DNA of 64,000 nucleotides from an uncultured Muribaculum sp. (GTDB lineage Bacteria > Bacteroidota > Bacteroidia > Bacteroidales > Muribaculaceae). The translations under genes and the position numbers were made by a program. The stretch spans positions 36,507-100,506 of the forward strand of contig CAJTSK010000008.1 in NCBI GenBank assembly GCA_910578835.1. Reading direction: 5' to 3'. The first letter of the stretch is position 1, and the number at the start of each line of letters is the position of its first letter. A model generated the notes under the pieces. The model was not told where the DNA came from. It worked only from the letters and a program-made list of their open reading frames with translations, and ran no database searches. Below are positions 43,057 to 51,794 of this stretch, one piece after another.

Positions 43057-44202
43057 TTAAAGCTCTACCACAGGGTAGATTTCACCAATCTTGGTGCCCA
43101 CCTTGTAGTGGGTTCCGAGATGAGCGGAGATAGATACATTCATGTTGGCAGAGAACAGATATACAATATCCGAACCACCAAACTGGAAGTAAGAAATCTC
43201 ATCACCCTTCTTAAGAGCCACTCCCTCTTCAGCAGTAATGACAACTGAAGATACCTGAGGCATCGCAATAGGCAATATAGCTACATAACCATACTTAGTC
43301 TCAAGCACGATAAGACCACGGGTCTGCATAAATTCATAACCTGCCTGGTCAGGTGCGGTTGCACGCCATGCCTCGACCTGGTTGGTGGCGGGATTAACCT
43401 TATCAGGCACAGCTACAAGGTCAACGTAGCAAGCACCCTGGATAACACGCGCCTCACGCACAATACCTGAAAGGGGCGCATGCTGACGATGATAGTCGGT
43501 CCAGCTCAAGAATGAGTGACACCACATACCGCCTTTAAATTTATCCTTGTAAGGACTGCCTTCAAGAAGCTCGTCGATGCTCCAGTCAAGACCCTTTATA
43601 CGTACATGAGTGTCGGGGCGTATCTCCCACTGACCGCCGAAACATGCATCGGCAGGGTGAACTATAATCTTGTCATCATCGATAGCTGCTATAGGTCGAT
43701 AACCCGGTTTCACATGACGGGCAAACATCTGGTTGAATGTCTTCCAGCCGCCACGCGGTTCAAGATATTCATCCATGTTATAGACCGCACAATCATAGAA
43801 CGACTTCACGCTGTCGGCGGTAATTGATTCAGGACTGTCAAGCCAGTCGCCGATTGCATAACAGTAGTTTACCATCCACTTTGACAGCGGGGTAAGCTCA
43901 GGCTGCCTGTCGGCAGGCGCACATGGAGTCTGTAATGACTTGACCGGTTCCTGGTCCAAAAGGAAGAATGAACGGAACAGATGCTGATATACATGAGTTC
44001 CTTCGCGGTTTTCTGCCGGTACCCAATGTACATAGGCTTCCAGATAGTCGAGATAGTCATCAATGGTCTTCATGTCAGAAAGACCGGGAATCTTGTAATC
44101 GACTACCTTTGCAATAGCCTCATTAAACTTGTCTTCCCAATTGTTTTCCTTAATAAGGTCCGCAAGCTCCTGCACAGCGGGAGAATACTTCTTGTCTGCC
44201 AT
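43057..44202 (-). CDS. Soluble phosphatidylserine-decarboxylase-family enzyme, probable amino acid decarboxylase
   Basis: 381 residues without signal peptide or membrane anchor. The self-cleavage site is YFQFGGSDIVYLF: the peptide bond Gly343-Ser344 would be cut and Ser344 become the pyruvoyl group (usual lipid enzymes have LGST there). The active-site motif D-Y-H-R-Q-H-A-P-L-S-G (236-246) is intact, and Asp185 (HPADA) stands where the family has a P-x-D-G motif. The N-terminal about 150 residues (helical, with a WKTFNQMFAR segment) resemble the extension of soluble family members such as fungal L-tryptophan decarboxylase PsiD, not the membrane-bound PSD. With a GadC-like exchanger next to it, free amino acid is a more likely substrate than phospholipid. 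First gene of a four-gene operon. Confidence 0.85.
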   Translation of the reverse strand: MADKKYSPAVQELADLIKENNWEDKFNEAIAKVVDYKIPGLSDMKTIDDYLDYLEAYVHWVPAENREGTHVYQHLFRSFFLLDQEPVKSLQTPCAPADRQPELTPLSKWMVNYCYAIGDWLDSPESITADSVKSFYDCAVYNMDEYLEPRGGWKTFNQMFARHVKPGYRPIAAIDDDKIIVHPADACFGGQWEIRPDTHVRIKGLDWSIDELLEGSPYKDKFKGGMWCHSFLSWTDYHRQHAPLSGIVREARVIQGACYVDLVAVPDKVNPATNQVEAWRATAPDQAGYEFMQTRGLIVLETKYGYVAILPIAMPQVSSVVITAEEGVALKKGDEISYFQFGGSDIVYLFSANMNVSISAHLGTHYKVGTKIGEIYPVVEL

Positions 44203-44239
44203 AGTAATTTAGTTTTTTGTTTGGTTTGAAATATTTATT

Positions 44240-44289
44240 AAAAAAACGGGTACCGGCATCAAGATAGGCTCCCAATAGTCAATGTACCC
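44240..44289 (-). terminator. Possible attenuator in the leader of the decarboxylase operon
   Basis: On the - strand GGGTAC (44289-44284) pairs with GTACCC (44253-44248) and is followed by G and seven T (44246-44240), ending 37 bases before the decarboxylase ATG. The upstream argB gene already has its own terminator, so this second one looks like leader control of the operon. The loop is 30 bases long and can form inner pairs. Confidence 0.45.
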
Positions 44290-44412
44290 TGTAATCTTGT
44301 TTAAAATACAATATCATAACATACCCTGACCGTAAAAAGATTATACATGATTTCATTTTAACAAAAATTAATCCATATTGACTGTCAGCCTGTCAGTATT
44401 AGAGCCTCGAAA

Positions 44413-44456
44413 ATAAAAAATCGACCGGCACTCCCCTGTTTAAGGTCGTGCCGGTC
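44413..44456 (-). terminator. Terminator of the fadD-like/prfB/argB unit
   Basis: On the - strand GACCGGCAC (44456-44448) pairs perfectly with GTGCCGGTC (44431-44423), followed by GATTTTTTATTTT. It is 32 bases after the argB stop. Confidence 0.9.
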
Positions 44457-44487
44457 AATTTATATTACATTAACTCTTGCAGGAAGA

Positions 44488-45264
44488 TTATTTACGTATA
44501 TGTGTTCCGAGCGACAGGTCGTCAAGCGAGGAGGCTCGCGTTATCACGACCTCGCCCACTCCGTGGTCAAGAGCATTAAAAGCATTTTCAAGTTTCGGAA
44601 GCATTCCCCCGGTCACTATGCCCTCTTCCTTGAGCGACGCGAAAAGCGCGGGGTCTATCTCGGCGATTACAGAGTCATCGTCATTCTCATCGCGCAGCAC
44701 ACCGGGCTTCTCGAAGCAGTACACGAGCGACACATCAAAGAAAGGCGCAAGTCCCTTTGCGGTCTCGCCTGCCATAGTGTCGGCATTGGTGTTAAGCAAG
44801 TGTCCCTCTCCATCGTGGGTAAGGGGCGCAACTACAGGCACCACGCCTGAGCGCAACAATGCCGACAGGGCTTCACCATTTACAGAGTCAACATCGCCCA
44901 CCCATCCGTAATCGACGCTCTTCACCGGGCGTTTATGGCTGTGGATGATATTCATGTCGGCTCCGGTCATGCCGAGCGCATCAATACCGAGCGACTGTAG
45001 ACGAGCCACCACTTTCTTATTGACCAGTCCGCCATACACCATTGTCACCACGTCAAGCATCGCATCGTCGGTCACACGGCGTCCGTCAATCATCAGGGTC
45101 TCGATACCAAGCTGCGCGGCAACCTTGGTAGCAGAGCGTCCGCCGCCATGCACAAGCAGCTTGAAACCCTCTATAGCGGCAAAGTCGCGAAGAAGGGAGT
45201 CAAGCGACTCCTTCTCCTCGACAATCTTGCCACCCACTTTAATTATTGTGAGCTTATCTTTCAT
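44488..45264 (-). CDS. argB: Acetylglutamate kinase
   Basis: Phosphorylates N-acetylglutamate in arginine synthesis. 258 residues, amino-acid-kinase fold: IIKVGGKIVEE at the N-terminus with the catalytic Lys, LLVHGGGRSATKVAAQLG for the substrate loop, DGRRVTDDAMLDVV, and LNTNADTMAGETAKGL with the phosphate-positioning residues. Short, without the N-terminal helix that gives arginine feedback in hexameric forms, so it is probably a dimer and insensitive to arginine (inference). It lies 25 bases after prfB on the same strand; the other arg genes are not in the window. Confidence 0.94.
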   Translation of the reverse strand: MKDKLTIIKVGGKIVEEKESLDSLLRDFAAIEGFKLLVHGGGRSATKVAAQLGIETLMIDGRRVTDDAMLDVVTMVYGGLVNKKVVARLQSLGIDALGMTGADMNIIHSHKRPVKSVDYGWVGDVDSVNGEALSALLRSGVVPVVAPLTHDGEGHLLNTNADTMAGETAKGLAPFFDVSLVYCFEKPGVLRDENDDDSVIAEIDPALFASLKEEGIVTGGMLPKLENAFNALDHGVGEVVITRASSLDDLSLGTHIRK

Positions 45265-45289
45265 CTTAAATCAATGTTTACGGCTACTA

Positions 45290-46409
45290 TTATTCCTCGG
45301 TCTCTGAGGCAAACTCCATGAGATAAGCCTTGATGAAACCGTCGATATCGCCATCCATGACACCGTTGACATCGCTTGTCTGCCAGTTGGTACGATGGTC
45401 TTTCACGCGGCGGTCATCAAAGACGTAGCTACGTATCTGCGAGCCCCATTCAATCTTCATCTTGCCATCCTCAATCTTGCGCTGCTCGGCAAGACGGTGT
45501 TGCAGCTCCTTGTCATAGAGGATTGACTTCAGCTGTCGCATGGCGTTTTCCTTATTCTTAGGCTGGTCACGGGTCTCGGTGTTCTCGATAAGAATCTCCT
45601 CCTTTTCGCCGGTATACGGGTCGACAAACTGATAGCGCAACCTCACGCCAGACTCCACCTTGTTGACATTCTGACCACCGGCGCCACCGCTTCGGAATGT
45701 ATCCCACGACAGCGCAGCCGGGTCAACCTTCACCTCGATGGTATCGTCGACAAGCGGAGTGACAAACACTGAAGCAAACGAGGTCATGCGCTTGCCCTGG
45801 GCGTTATAGGGCGAAACCCTTACAAGACGGTGGACTCCGTTCTCGCTCTTGAGGTATCCGTAGGCAAACGCGCCGTCGACATCAATCGTCACCGACTTGA
45901 TGCCCGCTTCATCACCCTCAAGTATGTTGGCGATGGATGCCTTGTAACCCTTGGACTCACACCAGCGCAGATACATGCGCATAAGCATCGATGCCCAATC
46001 CTGGCTTTCGGTACCTCCGGCTCCGGAATTGATTTTCAACACCGCGCCAAGCGAGTCTTCCTCGCGGCGCAACATGTTTTTCAGTTCGAGAGCCTCGATT
46101 TTTTCCATTACCGAGCCATACATAGTGTCAATCTCGCTCTCCTCGACAAGTCCCTCCTTGAGGAAGTCCCAGGCAAGCTGAAGCTCACCCACAGCCTTGT
46201 CAAGTTCATCGTAGCCGTCAATCCACTGATGCAGCTCCTTTACTTTCTTCATCTGGGCTTGCGCTTCCTTCTGATGTTCCCAGAAATCGGGCACATGAGT
46301 GCGCAACTCCTCTTCTTCTACTTCGACACGCTTACTGTCGATGTCAAAGATACCTCCCCAGCGCATCCTTGCGCTCTATCGTCTCTTTTAGCTGTTCAAA
46401 TGTAATCAT
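45290..46409 (-). CDS. prfB: Peptide chain release factor 2, with programmed +1 frameshift
   Basis: Recognises UAA/UGA and releases the peptide. The frame starts at ATG 46409 (MITFEQLKETIERKDALGRYL) and meets an in-frame TGA at 46344-46346 after 21 codons, within TATCTTTGAC and preceded by GGGGAGG as an internal Shine-Dalgarno. A +1 shift at CTT-T (one base skipped, 46346) continues as DIDSKRVEVEEEEL to the stop, 372 residues in all. GGQ motif: SGGAGGQNVNK. The codon-reading motif is SPY (VRVSPYNAQG) rather than SPF, as I recall for Bacteroidota RF2. A later ATG at 46366 would avoid the shift but removes the conserved N-terminus. Confidence 0.95.
46343..46359 (-). promoter_or_regulatory. RF2 autoregulatory frameshift site
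   Basis: GGGGAGGTATCTTTGAC on the - strand: an SD-like stretch three bases before a slippery CTT codon followed by TGA C. Low RF2 leads to +1 shifting and RF2 synthesis, the established autogenous control. Confidence 0.93.
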
Positions 46410-46456
46410 CTGAGTAATTGTTGGATATATAGGTTAAAAAATCTCGTCAATCATCG

Positions 46457-48265
46457 TTACTGGGCGTACATCGCCTCTATCTCGCGGGCATACTTGTGGT
46501 TGATTACCGGACGGCGTATCTTCAGCGTATTGGTAAGCTCGCCGCTCTCCATGGTAAACTCCTTGGGGAGCAAGGTAAACTTCTTCACCTTCTCATAGCT
46601 TGCAAATCCTTTCTGAAGCTTTTCGATACGCTCCTCAATCATGCGCTTGATTTCCTTGTTGTTAACAAGGTCGACAACCGTCTTATACTGTATGTGACGC
46701 TTCTTGGCATACTCCTTTAGAGCCTCAAACGCCGGTATGATAATAGCAGTGACATATTTGCGCTGGTCGCCTATGACAGCCACCTGCTCAATGTATTCAT
46801 CTTCACCGAGACGGCTCTCGATAGCCTGCGGGGCGATATACTTTCCGTTGGAAGTCTTGAACAGGTCTTTGATACGCTCGGTAAGTATCAGCGCGCCTGT
46901 ATCGTCAATCTTTCCTGCGTCACCGGTGCGGAACCATCCGTCGGCAGTAAACGCCGCGGCTGTCTCTTCAGGCTTATTGAAATAACCTGCCATGACTGTG
47001 GGTCCCTTCACATATATCTCGTTTTGTTCGCCGATTTTTATCTGCACACGTGGCATCACGGTTCCCACAGTGCCTATCTCATATCCGATTTTCGGGAAGC
47101 AGGTCACGGTAGCTGTAGTCTCTGAAAGTCCGTAACCTATAATCACCGGTATTCCACATGACTGGAGAAACTCGGTTATCGAGTTAGACAACGGCGCTCC
47201 GGCTGTAGGGAAAAGCGTGCCGTTCTCGATGCCTATCACCTTGCGCATAGGCTCAAACACTCGCTTGTCAAAGAAACGGTATTGCATTTCAAGCCATCCC
47301 GGCACCTTTCTGCCGAGTCTCACATAATCGAGATTACGCTTACGACCCACTACAATCGCACGCTTCACCAGCAACTTCTGCACGGCATTCATGCGCGAAA
47401 TCTTTGCCATTACCGCAGCATATACCTTTTCCCAGAAACGCGGCACACTGCACATACATGTAGGGTGAGTCTCACGTATGGAGGTCTGTATATTATGCGG
47501 GTCAAGATTGATATATATCTTGATACCCACCAACATGCAATAGTAGGTCCACGCCTTTTCAAATATATGGCTCAACGGCAGGAAGCTGATTGAGGTATCA
47601 TTGTCTGACAGCATGGTCAGACGCTCCTGATGTATCGTGAGGGCGGCATCAAAACATGAGTGCAGGAGTATGGCTCCTTTCGGCTCACCGGTAGTACCTG
47701 AGGTATATAATAAGGTGGCTATGTCGTCGGGGCGTGCAGCTTCTGTTCGCGCCTCTACCTCTTTCTTACACAGCTCGCCGGCAGCGGCACCAAGTTTCAG
47801 AAAATCGCTGAAGTGCATGGTGTGCTTGTCATCAGGATGCAGATTCACCTTTTCATAAGTGACAATCTGCTTTAGTCCTTGACATCTTTCCGCCACTTTA
47901 CGGGCTATGTTGTATTGTTCTTCGTTACCTACAAAAAGTATCGAGATATGTGCATCTTTTACGATATACTCCACCTGCTCCTCGCTGCTTGTGGCATAAA
48001 TAGACACAGGCACAGCCCGGTTGGCGAAAGCGGCAAAATCAGACACGAGTATATCAGGTCTGTTTGCCGAGAACACACCCACAGTGTGGGTCGGCTCTAT
48101 CCCAAGAATCTCAAACGCACATGCCGCATTCTCAACATCCGCGCTAAAAGCGTTCCATGAAATCTCATCCCATGAGCCTTGCAGTGTACTTTTGAAACAG
48201 AACACCGCTCTATCACCGTACTTATGGGTCTGTTTCAGTACAAGACTCGTCAATATATTTGGCAT
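46457..48265 (-). CDS. Long-chain acyl-CoA ligase (AMP-binding, FadD/ACSL type)
   Basis: 602 residues, activating fatty acids to acyl-CoA through acyl-AMP. AMP-binding motif LLYTSGTTGEPKGAILLH (about residues 190-206), the middle motif GYGLSETTATVTCFPK, the TGDAGKIDDTGALILTERIKDLFKTSNGKYIAPQAIE segment in pieces carrying the fatty-acyl-CoA synthetase signature, and a C-terminal Lys domain. It has no signal peptide. It heads a probable operon with prfB (47-base gap) and argB, which is a mixed set of functions. A promoter lies upstream. Confidence 0.93.
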   Translation of the reverse strand: MPNILTSLVLKQTHKYGDRAVFCFKSTLQGSWDEISWNAFSADVENAACAFEILGIEPTHTVGVFSANRPDILVSDFAAFANRAVPVSIYATSSEEQVEYIVKDAHISILFVGNEEQYNIARKVAERCQGLKQIVTYEKVNLHPDDKHTMHFSDFLKLGAAAGELCKKEVEARTEAARPDDIATLLYTSGTTGEPKGAILLHSCFDAALTIHQERLTMLSDNDTSISFLPLSHIFEKAWTYYCMLVGIKIYINLDPHNIQTSIRETHPTCMCSVPRFWEKVYAAVMAKISRMNAVQKLLVKRAIVVGRKRNLDYVRLGRKVPGWLEMQYRFFDKRVFEPMRKVIGIENGTLFPTAGAPLSNSITEFLQSCGIPVIIGYGLSETTATVTCFPKIGYEIGTVGTVMPRVQIKIGEQNEIYVKGPTVMAGYFNKPEETAAAFTADGWFRTGDAGKIDDTGALILTERIKDLFKTSNGKYIAPQAIESRLGEDEYIEQVAVIGDQRKYVTAIIIPAFEALKEYAKKRHIQYKTVVDLVNNKEIKRMIEERIEKLQKGFASYEKVKKFTLLPKEFTMESGELTNTLKIRRPVINHKYAREIEAMYAQ

Positions 48266-48286
48266 AAACTATAAATTTGCTTGGGG

Positions 48287-48317
48287 CAAAGTTAACCCCT
48301 ACCGACTACTTAACAAC
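48287..48317 (-). promoter_or_regulatory. Promoter of the acyl-CoA ligase gene (GTTG - 19 bp - TAACTTTG)
   Basis: - strand -7 TAACTTTG (48294-48287), with GTTG (48317-48314; one mismatch to TTTG) 19 bases upstream. The predicted leader is about 15 bases. Confidence 0.6.
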
Positions 48318-48420
48318 ATTATATTACCTCTTTTCTCACCGCATATTAACATTCATTTACAAATGCCGTCGGAGTTATCATTTTAATTAACTATTAATAA
48401 CAAGCACACAACTATTATAA

Positions 48421-48460
48421 TAAGAAAATACGGGTGACGAAGCTACCGCCCCGCCACCCG
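48421..48460 (-). terminator. Terminator of the outer-membrane protein gene
   Basis: - strand CGGGTG (48460-48455) pairs with CACCCG (48436-48431), followed by TATTTTCTTATT; 28 bases after the stop. Confidence 0.65.
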
Positions 48461-48488
48461 GTGAGTTCATTAATCTGAACGACGTTTA

Positions 48489-49010
48489 TCACAGACGGAG
48501 CTTGAAGCCGACCTGCACAAGACCCTGGGCACCAAAACCGATTTCTCCGAAAATAGAAAATACATTGGTCAATCCCACGGTAGCGCCTACGGGGTTAATC
48601 TGAAATGCGAAATAACCCTTGTCTTTGCTGTCGCCGTCATCCCATGTCTCGTGCATGATGACAGAGCCGATACCTACCTTTCCATAGACAGTCACGATAC
48701 GGTTGCGGTAGTAGTCGTAGCGACCGTTAAGCATAATCGCGTGATAGTAAAAATGGTTGTCATCCCATTTCTTTCTTGTAGTGCTTGAGAAAGTATAGGA
48801 AGGTCCTATCCAGAAATTCGGGGCGACATTCACGTTAACGCCAAGGTTGAGCGCACCCCAGGCATTATTCACATCGGGACCTCCGTCATGGCAGTCCATC
48901 GCATCCATCTGCGTGTAGCCGCCGTAGCTGGCAAATACTTCGGTACGTTGAGCCTGTGCGGCGGTCCAAAAGCCTATTACCGCCATGAGTGCGATTAAAT
49001 ACTTCTTCAT
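48489..49010 (-). CDS. Small outer-membrane beta-barrel protein
   Basis: 173 residues from the ATG at 49010 (MKKYLIALMAVIGFWTAAQA-Q, a clear signal peptide). The remaining 150 residues form alternating amphipathic strands (FWIGPSYTFSSTTRKKWDD, YYHAIMLNGRYDYYRNRIVTVYGKVGIG in pieces) and end GAQGLVQVGFKLRL, consistent with an eight-stranded barrel of the OmpA/OmpX-like type common in Bacteroidales. An in-frame extension of 23 residues upstream is rejected. No specific function is recognised. It has its own terminator. Confidence 0.82.
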   Translation of the reverse strand: MKKYLIALMAVIGFWTAAQAQRTEVFASYGGYTQMDAMDCHDGGPDVNNAWGALNLGVNVNVAPNFWIGPSYTFSSTTRKKWDDNHFYYHAIMLNGRYDYYRNRIVTVYGKVGIGSVIMHETWDDGDSKDKGYFAFQINPVGATVGLTNVFSIFGEIGFGAQGLVQVGFKLRL

Positions 49011-49087
49011 AATTGTAAGTTTAAATTGTTTAAACGACATTAAATATAGTTCCGTTTCTTTAAACAATCTTAATCGCAATATGGTTT

Positions 49088-49134
49088 AGAGCTTGTTTAA
49101 TAATACTTGTTTAATAATATCTGAAACAAGCTCT
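49088..49134 (-). repeat. Inverted repeat enclosing a 14-bp tandem duplication
   Basis: AGAGCTTGTTT (49088-49098) and AAACAAGCTCT (49124-49134) are perfect 11-base inverted repeats. Inside, CTTGTTTAATAATA occurs twice in tandem (49092-49105 and 49106-49119), so the left arm is partly duplicated. It lies 26 bases after the histidine-kinase stop, so it may act as a transcript 3' end; no T tract is seen. Confidence 0.6.
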
Positions 49135-49159
49135 TAGACACCATTCAACAGAAAAGAGA

Positions 49160-50443
49160 TTAAAACCTGATTGTGAAGCGCGTAAGCCCGTCTTTATCGG
49201 TACGGAGCGAGAAAGTGCAGTCATGGCGATTGAGCACCTCGCTTATAAAAAGCAGTCCAAGACCGCGACCGTCAGCCTTAGATGAGAAAAACGGGGTAAA
49301 TATCTTCTGCTGCGTAACCTTGTCTATGCCCGCGCCATTATCAGCCACGCAGATACCGGCGGGGGATGAAGTCGCCGATATCGTTATGACACCCCCGCGA
49401 CCAATGCTTTCCACGGCATTTTTCACCAGGTTTATCATCACCTGTTCCATAAGCACACGGTCAATCATCACGTTTACTTCTCCCGGCGCGCTCTCGAAAC
49501 AAAGCGAGATGTCCCTGCCTGTGCACAGGCTCTCCAGAAGCGGCAGCGTGTCGGAGAGAAATATATTAAGGTCACACTGCTCACGCTGAGGCTGCGGAAT
49601 CTTGACCACATCGGCAAATGAAGTGATGAAACGGCTCATGCTTTCACATCGGCGCCGACACATCTCCAGCGCCTCAGCCATATCAGGGTCATCGGTCACC
49701 GATGCAGCAGTATCAAGCACCGACCCTACGCCTCCCATCGAATTGTTGACCTCATGAGCCATCATTCTTATCACCTTCTCATAAGCGAGTTTTTCAGCTT
49801 TCATCACCTCATCGGTCAGCTTCTCTATCATGATGAACGGATGGGCATAGCCCTTGTCCATAAATGACAGGCGCGAGCAACGATATACCATCGCGTCGCT
49901 AAGGCGCAGTGTAGTCGTCTCGCCCTGGCTTACCCCCACAATAGCCTCGGCAAGCCCACCCTCCAGGTCACTGATTTTTCTGCCGACAACCATATCGAGG
50001 GTGTCAATTTCCAGAAACCTCAACGCGGCTCCGTTAGCCATCATCACCCGGTCATGGTCGTCAAGTATCATTATTCCCATAGGAGAGGCGGCTATAAGCA
50101 GGTCAAGGAAATGATTCTGCTCTCTTACGTGCAGCCTCTCCTCCTTAAGGCTCGACATCATGCCGTTAAACATCTCCACGATGCGGTCGGCATCACGCTG
50201 CCCCACCGGCGACAGGCGGCTGCTGAAATCCTGCTCGCGCAACAGGTCGATACCGTTGGCAATAGTATTAATCGGTTTTATCAGACGGGCGTAAAACACC
50301 CATAGCAATATCAGGCAGAGAGCAAGCAGCCCCTCCGCGATAAAAAAAGACCTGCGAGCGTCATTGCCGACCGTAATCAGCAACGCCACCCCAAGGGCGA
50401 CTATCGCCACCGCCAACAATATGAACACCACATTACGTCTCAT
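49160..50443 (-). CDS. Sensor histidine kinase (NtrB-like), partner of the sigma-54 regulator
   Basis: 427 residues from ATG 50443, which overlaps the regulator stop by 4 bases (ATGA). Two membrane segments close together (FILLAVAIVALGVALLITV and FFIAEGLLALCLILLWVFY) leave almost no periplasmic loop, so it probably senses inside the membrane or in the cytoplasm. Next are a HAMP-like linker (to about 105), a PAS domain (about 110-205), HisKA with the phospho-accepting His230 (RMMAHEVNNSMGGV) and HATPase (NLVKNAVESIGRGG, DNGAGID, GRGLGL). It phosphorylates the regulator encoded just before it. The longer frame up to 50533 is rejected. Confidence 0.93.
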   Translation of the reverse strand: MRRNVVFILLAVAIVALGVALLITVGNDARRSFFIAEGLLALCLILLWVFYARLIKPINTIANGIDLLREQDFSSRLSPVGQRDADRIVEMFNGMMSSLKEERLHVREQNHFLDLLIAASPMGIMILDDHDRVMMANGAALRFLEIDTLDMVVGRKISDLEGGLAEAIVGVSQGETTTLRLSDAMVYRCSRLSFMDKGYAHPFIMIEKLTDEVMKAEKLAYEKVIRMMAHEVNNSMGGVGSVLDTAASVTDDPDMAEALEMCRRRCESMSRFITSFADVVKIPQPQREQCDLNIFLSDTLPLLESLCTGRDISLCFESAPGEVNVMIDRVLMEQVMINLVKNAVESIGRGGVITISATSSPAGICVADNGAGIDKVTQQKIFTPFFSSKADGRGLGLLFISEVLNRHDCTFSLRTDKDGLTRFTIRF

Positions 50444-51768
50444 GTCGACAATCCGAATTTTTCCATGCGGCGATACAGAGCCTGCCGGCTTATACCGAGT
50501 TGCGCAGCTGCCGCCGACATATTGCCGCCACATTTCACAAGAGCCTTTTCAATCGCGGCACGTTCCAAGTCCTCAAGGCTTCCCGATGCTGTCACCGGGG
50601 CAACTCCGGTATCGGGACTGAGCGACACCGCGTCCCGGAACGCCTGCCCGTCAAGAGTCGGAGCGGCGTTTATGAGCATCGTGCGCTCTACCAGGTTTTT
50701 CAGTTCACGTATATTGCCGGGATAAGGCAGCCGTGACAGATACTCCATGGCATCGGGGGTGATATCGGGGATATCCATATGATTGGCGCGTCCGAATTGA
50801 CGGGCAAAGTGATTCACCAGCTCAGGTATGTCGCTTTTGCGTTCACGCAGTGGCGGGAGCGTCACCGTGATAAGGTTTATACGGTAAAACAGGTCCTCGC
50901 GAAATGTGCGGTCAGCCACCATTGCCGGGAGGTCGGCGTTGGTCGCACATACCACACGTATATCAACCTTGCGGGGCATGCTGTCGCCAAGCACCTCGAA
51001 AGTGTGTTCCTGCAACACACGCAGCAATTTCACCTGTGAATTTACATCAAGCTCGCCTATCTCGTCGAGAAATATAGTGCCTTTGTCAGCTATTTCAAAG
51101 CGCCCCTTGCGGTCGGTAGTGGCTCCGGTAAACGAACCTTTTTTATGACCGAACATCTCGCTCTCAAAAAGCGACCGGGAGATACCGCCCAGATTAACCT
51201 TTACAAATGGCGATGACTGACGGCGGCTGTTGGCGTGGATAGTCTCGGCAATCAGTTCCTTGCCGGTGCCGTTCTCACCCATTATCAGCACAGGGGCATC
51301 AGTTGCGGCAATACGCCTCACAGTGTCAAGCACACTCATCAACGCGGGCGACGACCCGATGATGCGCGAGCGGTCAAACTCCCCTTTGCCGTCAACACCC
51401 CCCGATATATCTATCGCCGTCTTGATACGTGCAAGCAGAGCCTTGTTGTCCCATGGCTTGGTAATAAAATCGAGCGCACCGGCTTTTATGCCCTCCACGG
51501 CAAGCGGTATGCTCCCCCACGCGGTCATAAGTATCACCGGCACCTCGGGACGGAATATCTTTATCTGCCGAAGCAATGTCAAACCCTCGTCGCCGGTAGT
51601 GGTGCGCGAAAAATTCATGTCGAGCAACACAAGCTGCGGCGCAAAGTCTCTCACCGCCGTCATCGCCTCGGAAGGACCCGGCACGGCATTGACTTCATAA
51701 CCCGCCTTGCGGAGAAGCATTGAGAGCGAAAGCCTTATGGCATTGTCATCATCGACTATAAGTATCAT
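50440..51768 (-). CDS. Sigma-54-dependent response regulator (NtrC family)
   Basis: 442 residues from ATG 51768 (MILIVDDDNAIRLSLSM). Receiver domain with the phospho-Asp50 (LVLLDMN), AAA+ domain with Walker A GENGTGKE (164-171), the sigma-54 contact loop GSFTGA (211-216; a variant of GAFTGA), Walker B IFLDEIGEL, and a C-terminal Fis-type helix-turn-helix (AAAQLGISRQALYRRMEKFG). It activates sigma-54 promoters from upstream sites. The obvious target is the sigma-54-type promoter with a palindrome at 60529-60615, at the head of the exporter operon that ends just upstream of this gene. Confidence 0.94.
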   Translation of the reverse strand: MILIVDDDNAIRLSLSMLLRKAGYEVNAVPGPSEAMTAVRDFAPQLVLLDMNFSRTTTGDEGLTLLRQIKIFRPEVPVILMTAWGSIPLAVEGIKAGALDFITKPWDNKALLARIKTAIDISGGVDGKGEFDRSRIIGSSPALMSVLDTVRRIAATDAPVLIMGENGTGKELIAETIHANSRRQSSPFVKVNLGGISRSLFESEMFGHKKGSFTGATTDRKGRFEIADKGTIFLDEIGELDVNSQVKLLRVLQEHTFEVLGDSMPRKVDIRVVCATNADLPAMVADRTFREDLFYRINLITVTLPPLRERKSDIPELVNHFARQFGRANHMDIPDITPDAMEYLSRLPYPGNIRELKNLVERTMLINAAPTLDGQAFRDAVSLSPDTGVAPVTASGSLEDLERAAIEKALVKCGGNMSAAAAQLGISRQALYRRMEKFGLST

Positions 51769-51772
51769 AATG

Positions 51773-51780
51773 CAAATATA
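51773..51780 (-). promoter_or_regulatory. -7-like element (TATATTTG) directly before the regulator gene
   Basis: An exact TAnnTTTG on the - strand; the expected transcript start (about 51767) coincides with the ATG at 51768, so a transcript from it would be leaderless. There is no good -33 box, so it may be chance. Confidence 0.3.
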
Positions 51781-51794
51781 GCTATTTATCAATA

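Noticed and set aside
46346..46366. Start of RF2 at ATG 46366
   Set aside because: The programmed frameshift site and the conserved N-terminus upstream show that translation begins at 46409.
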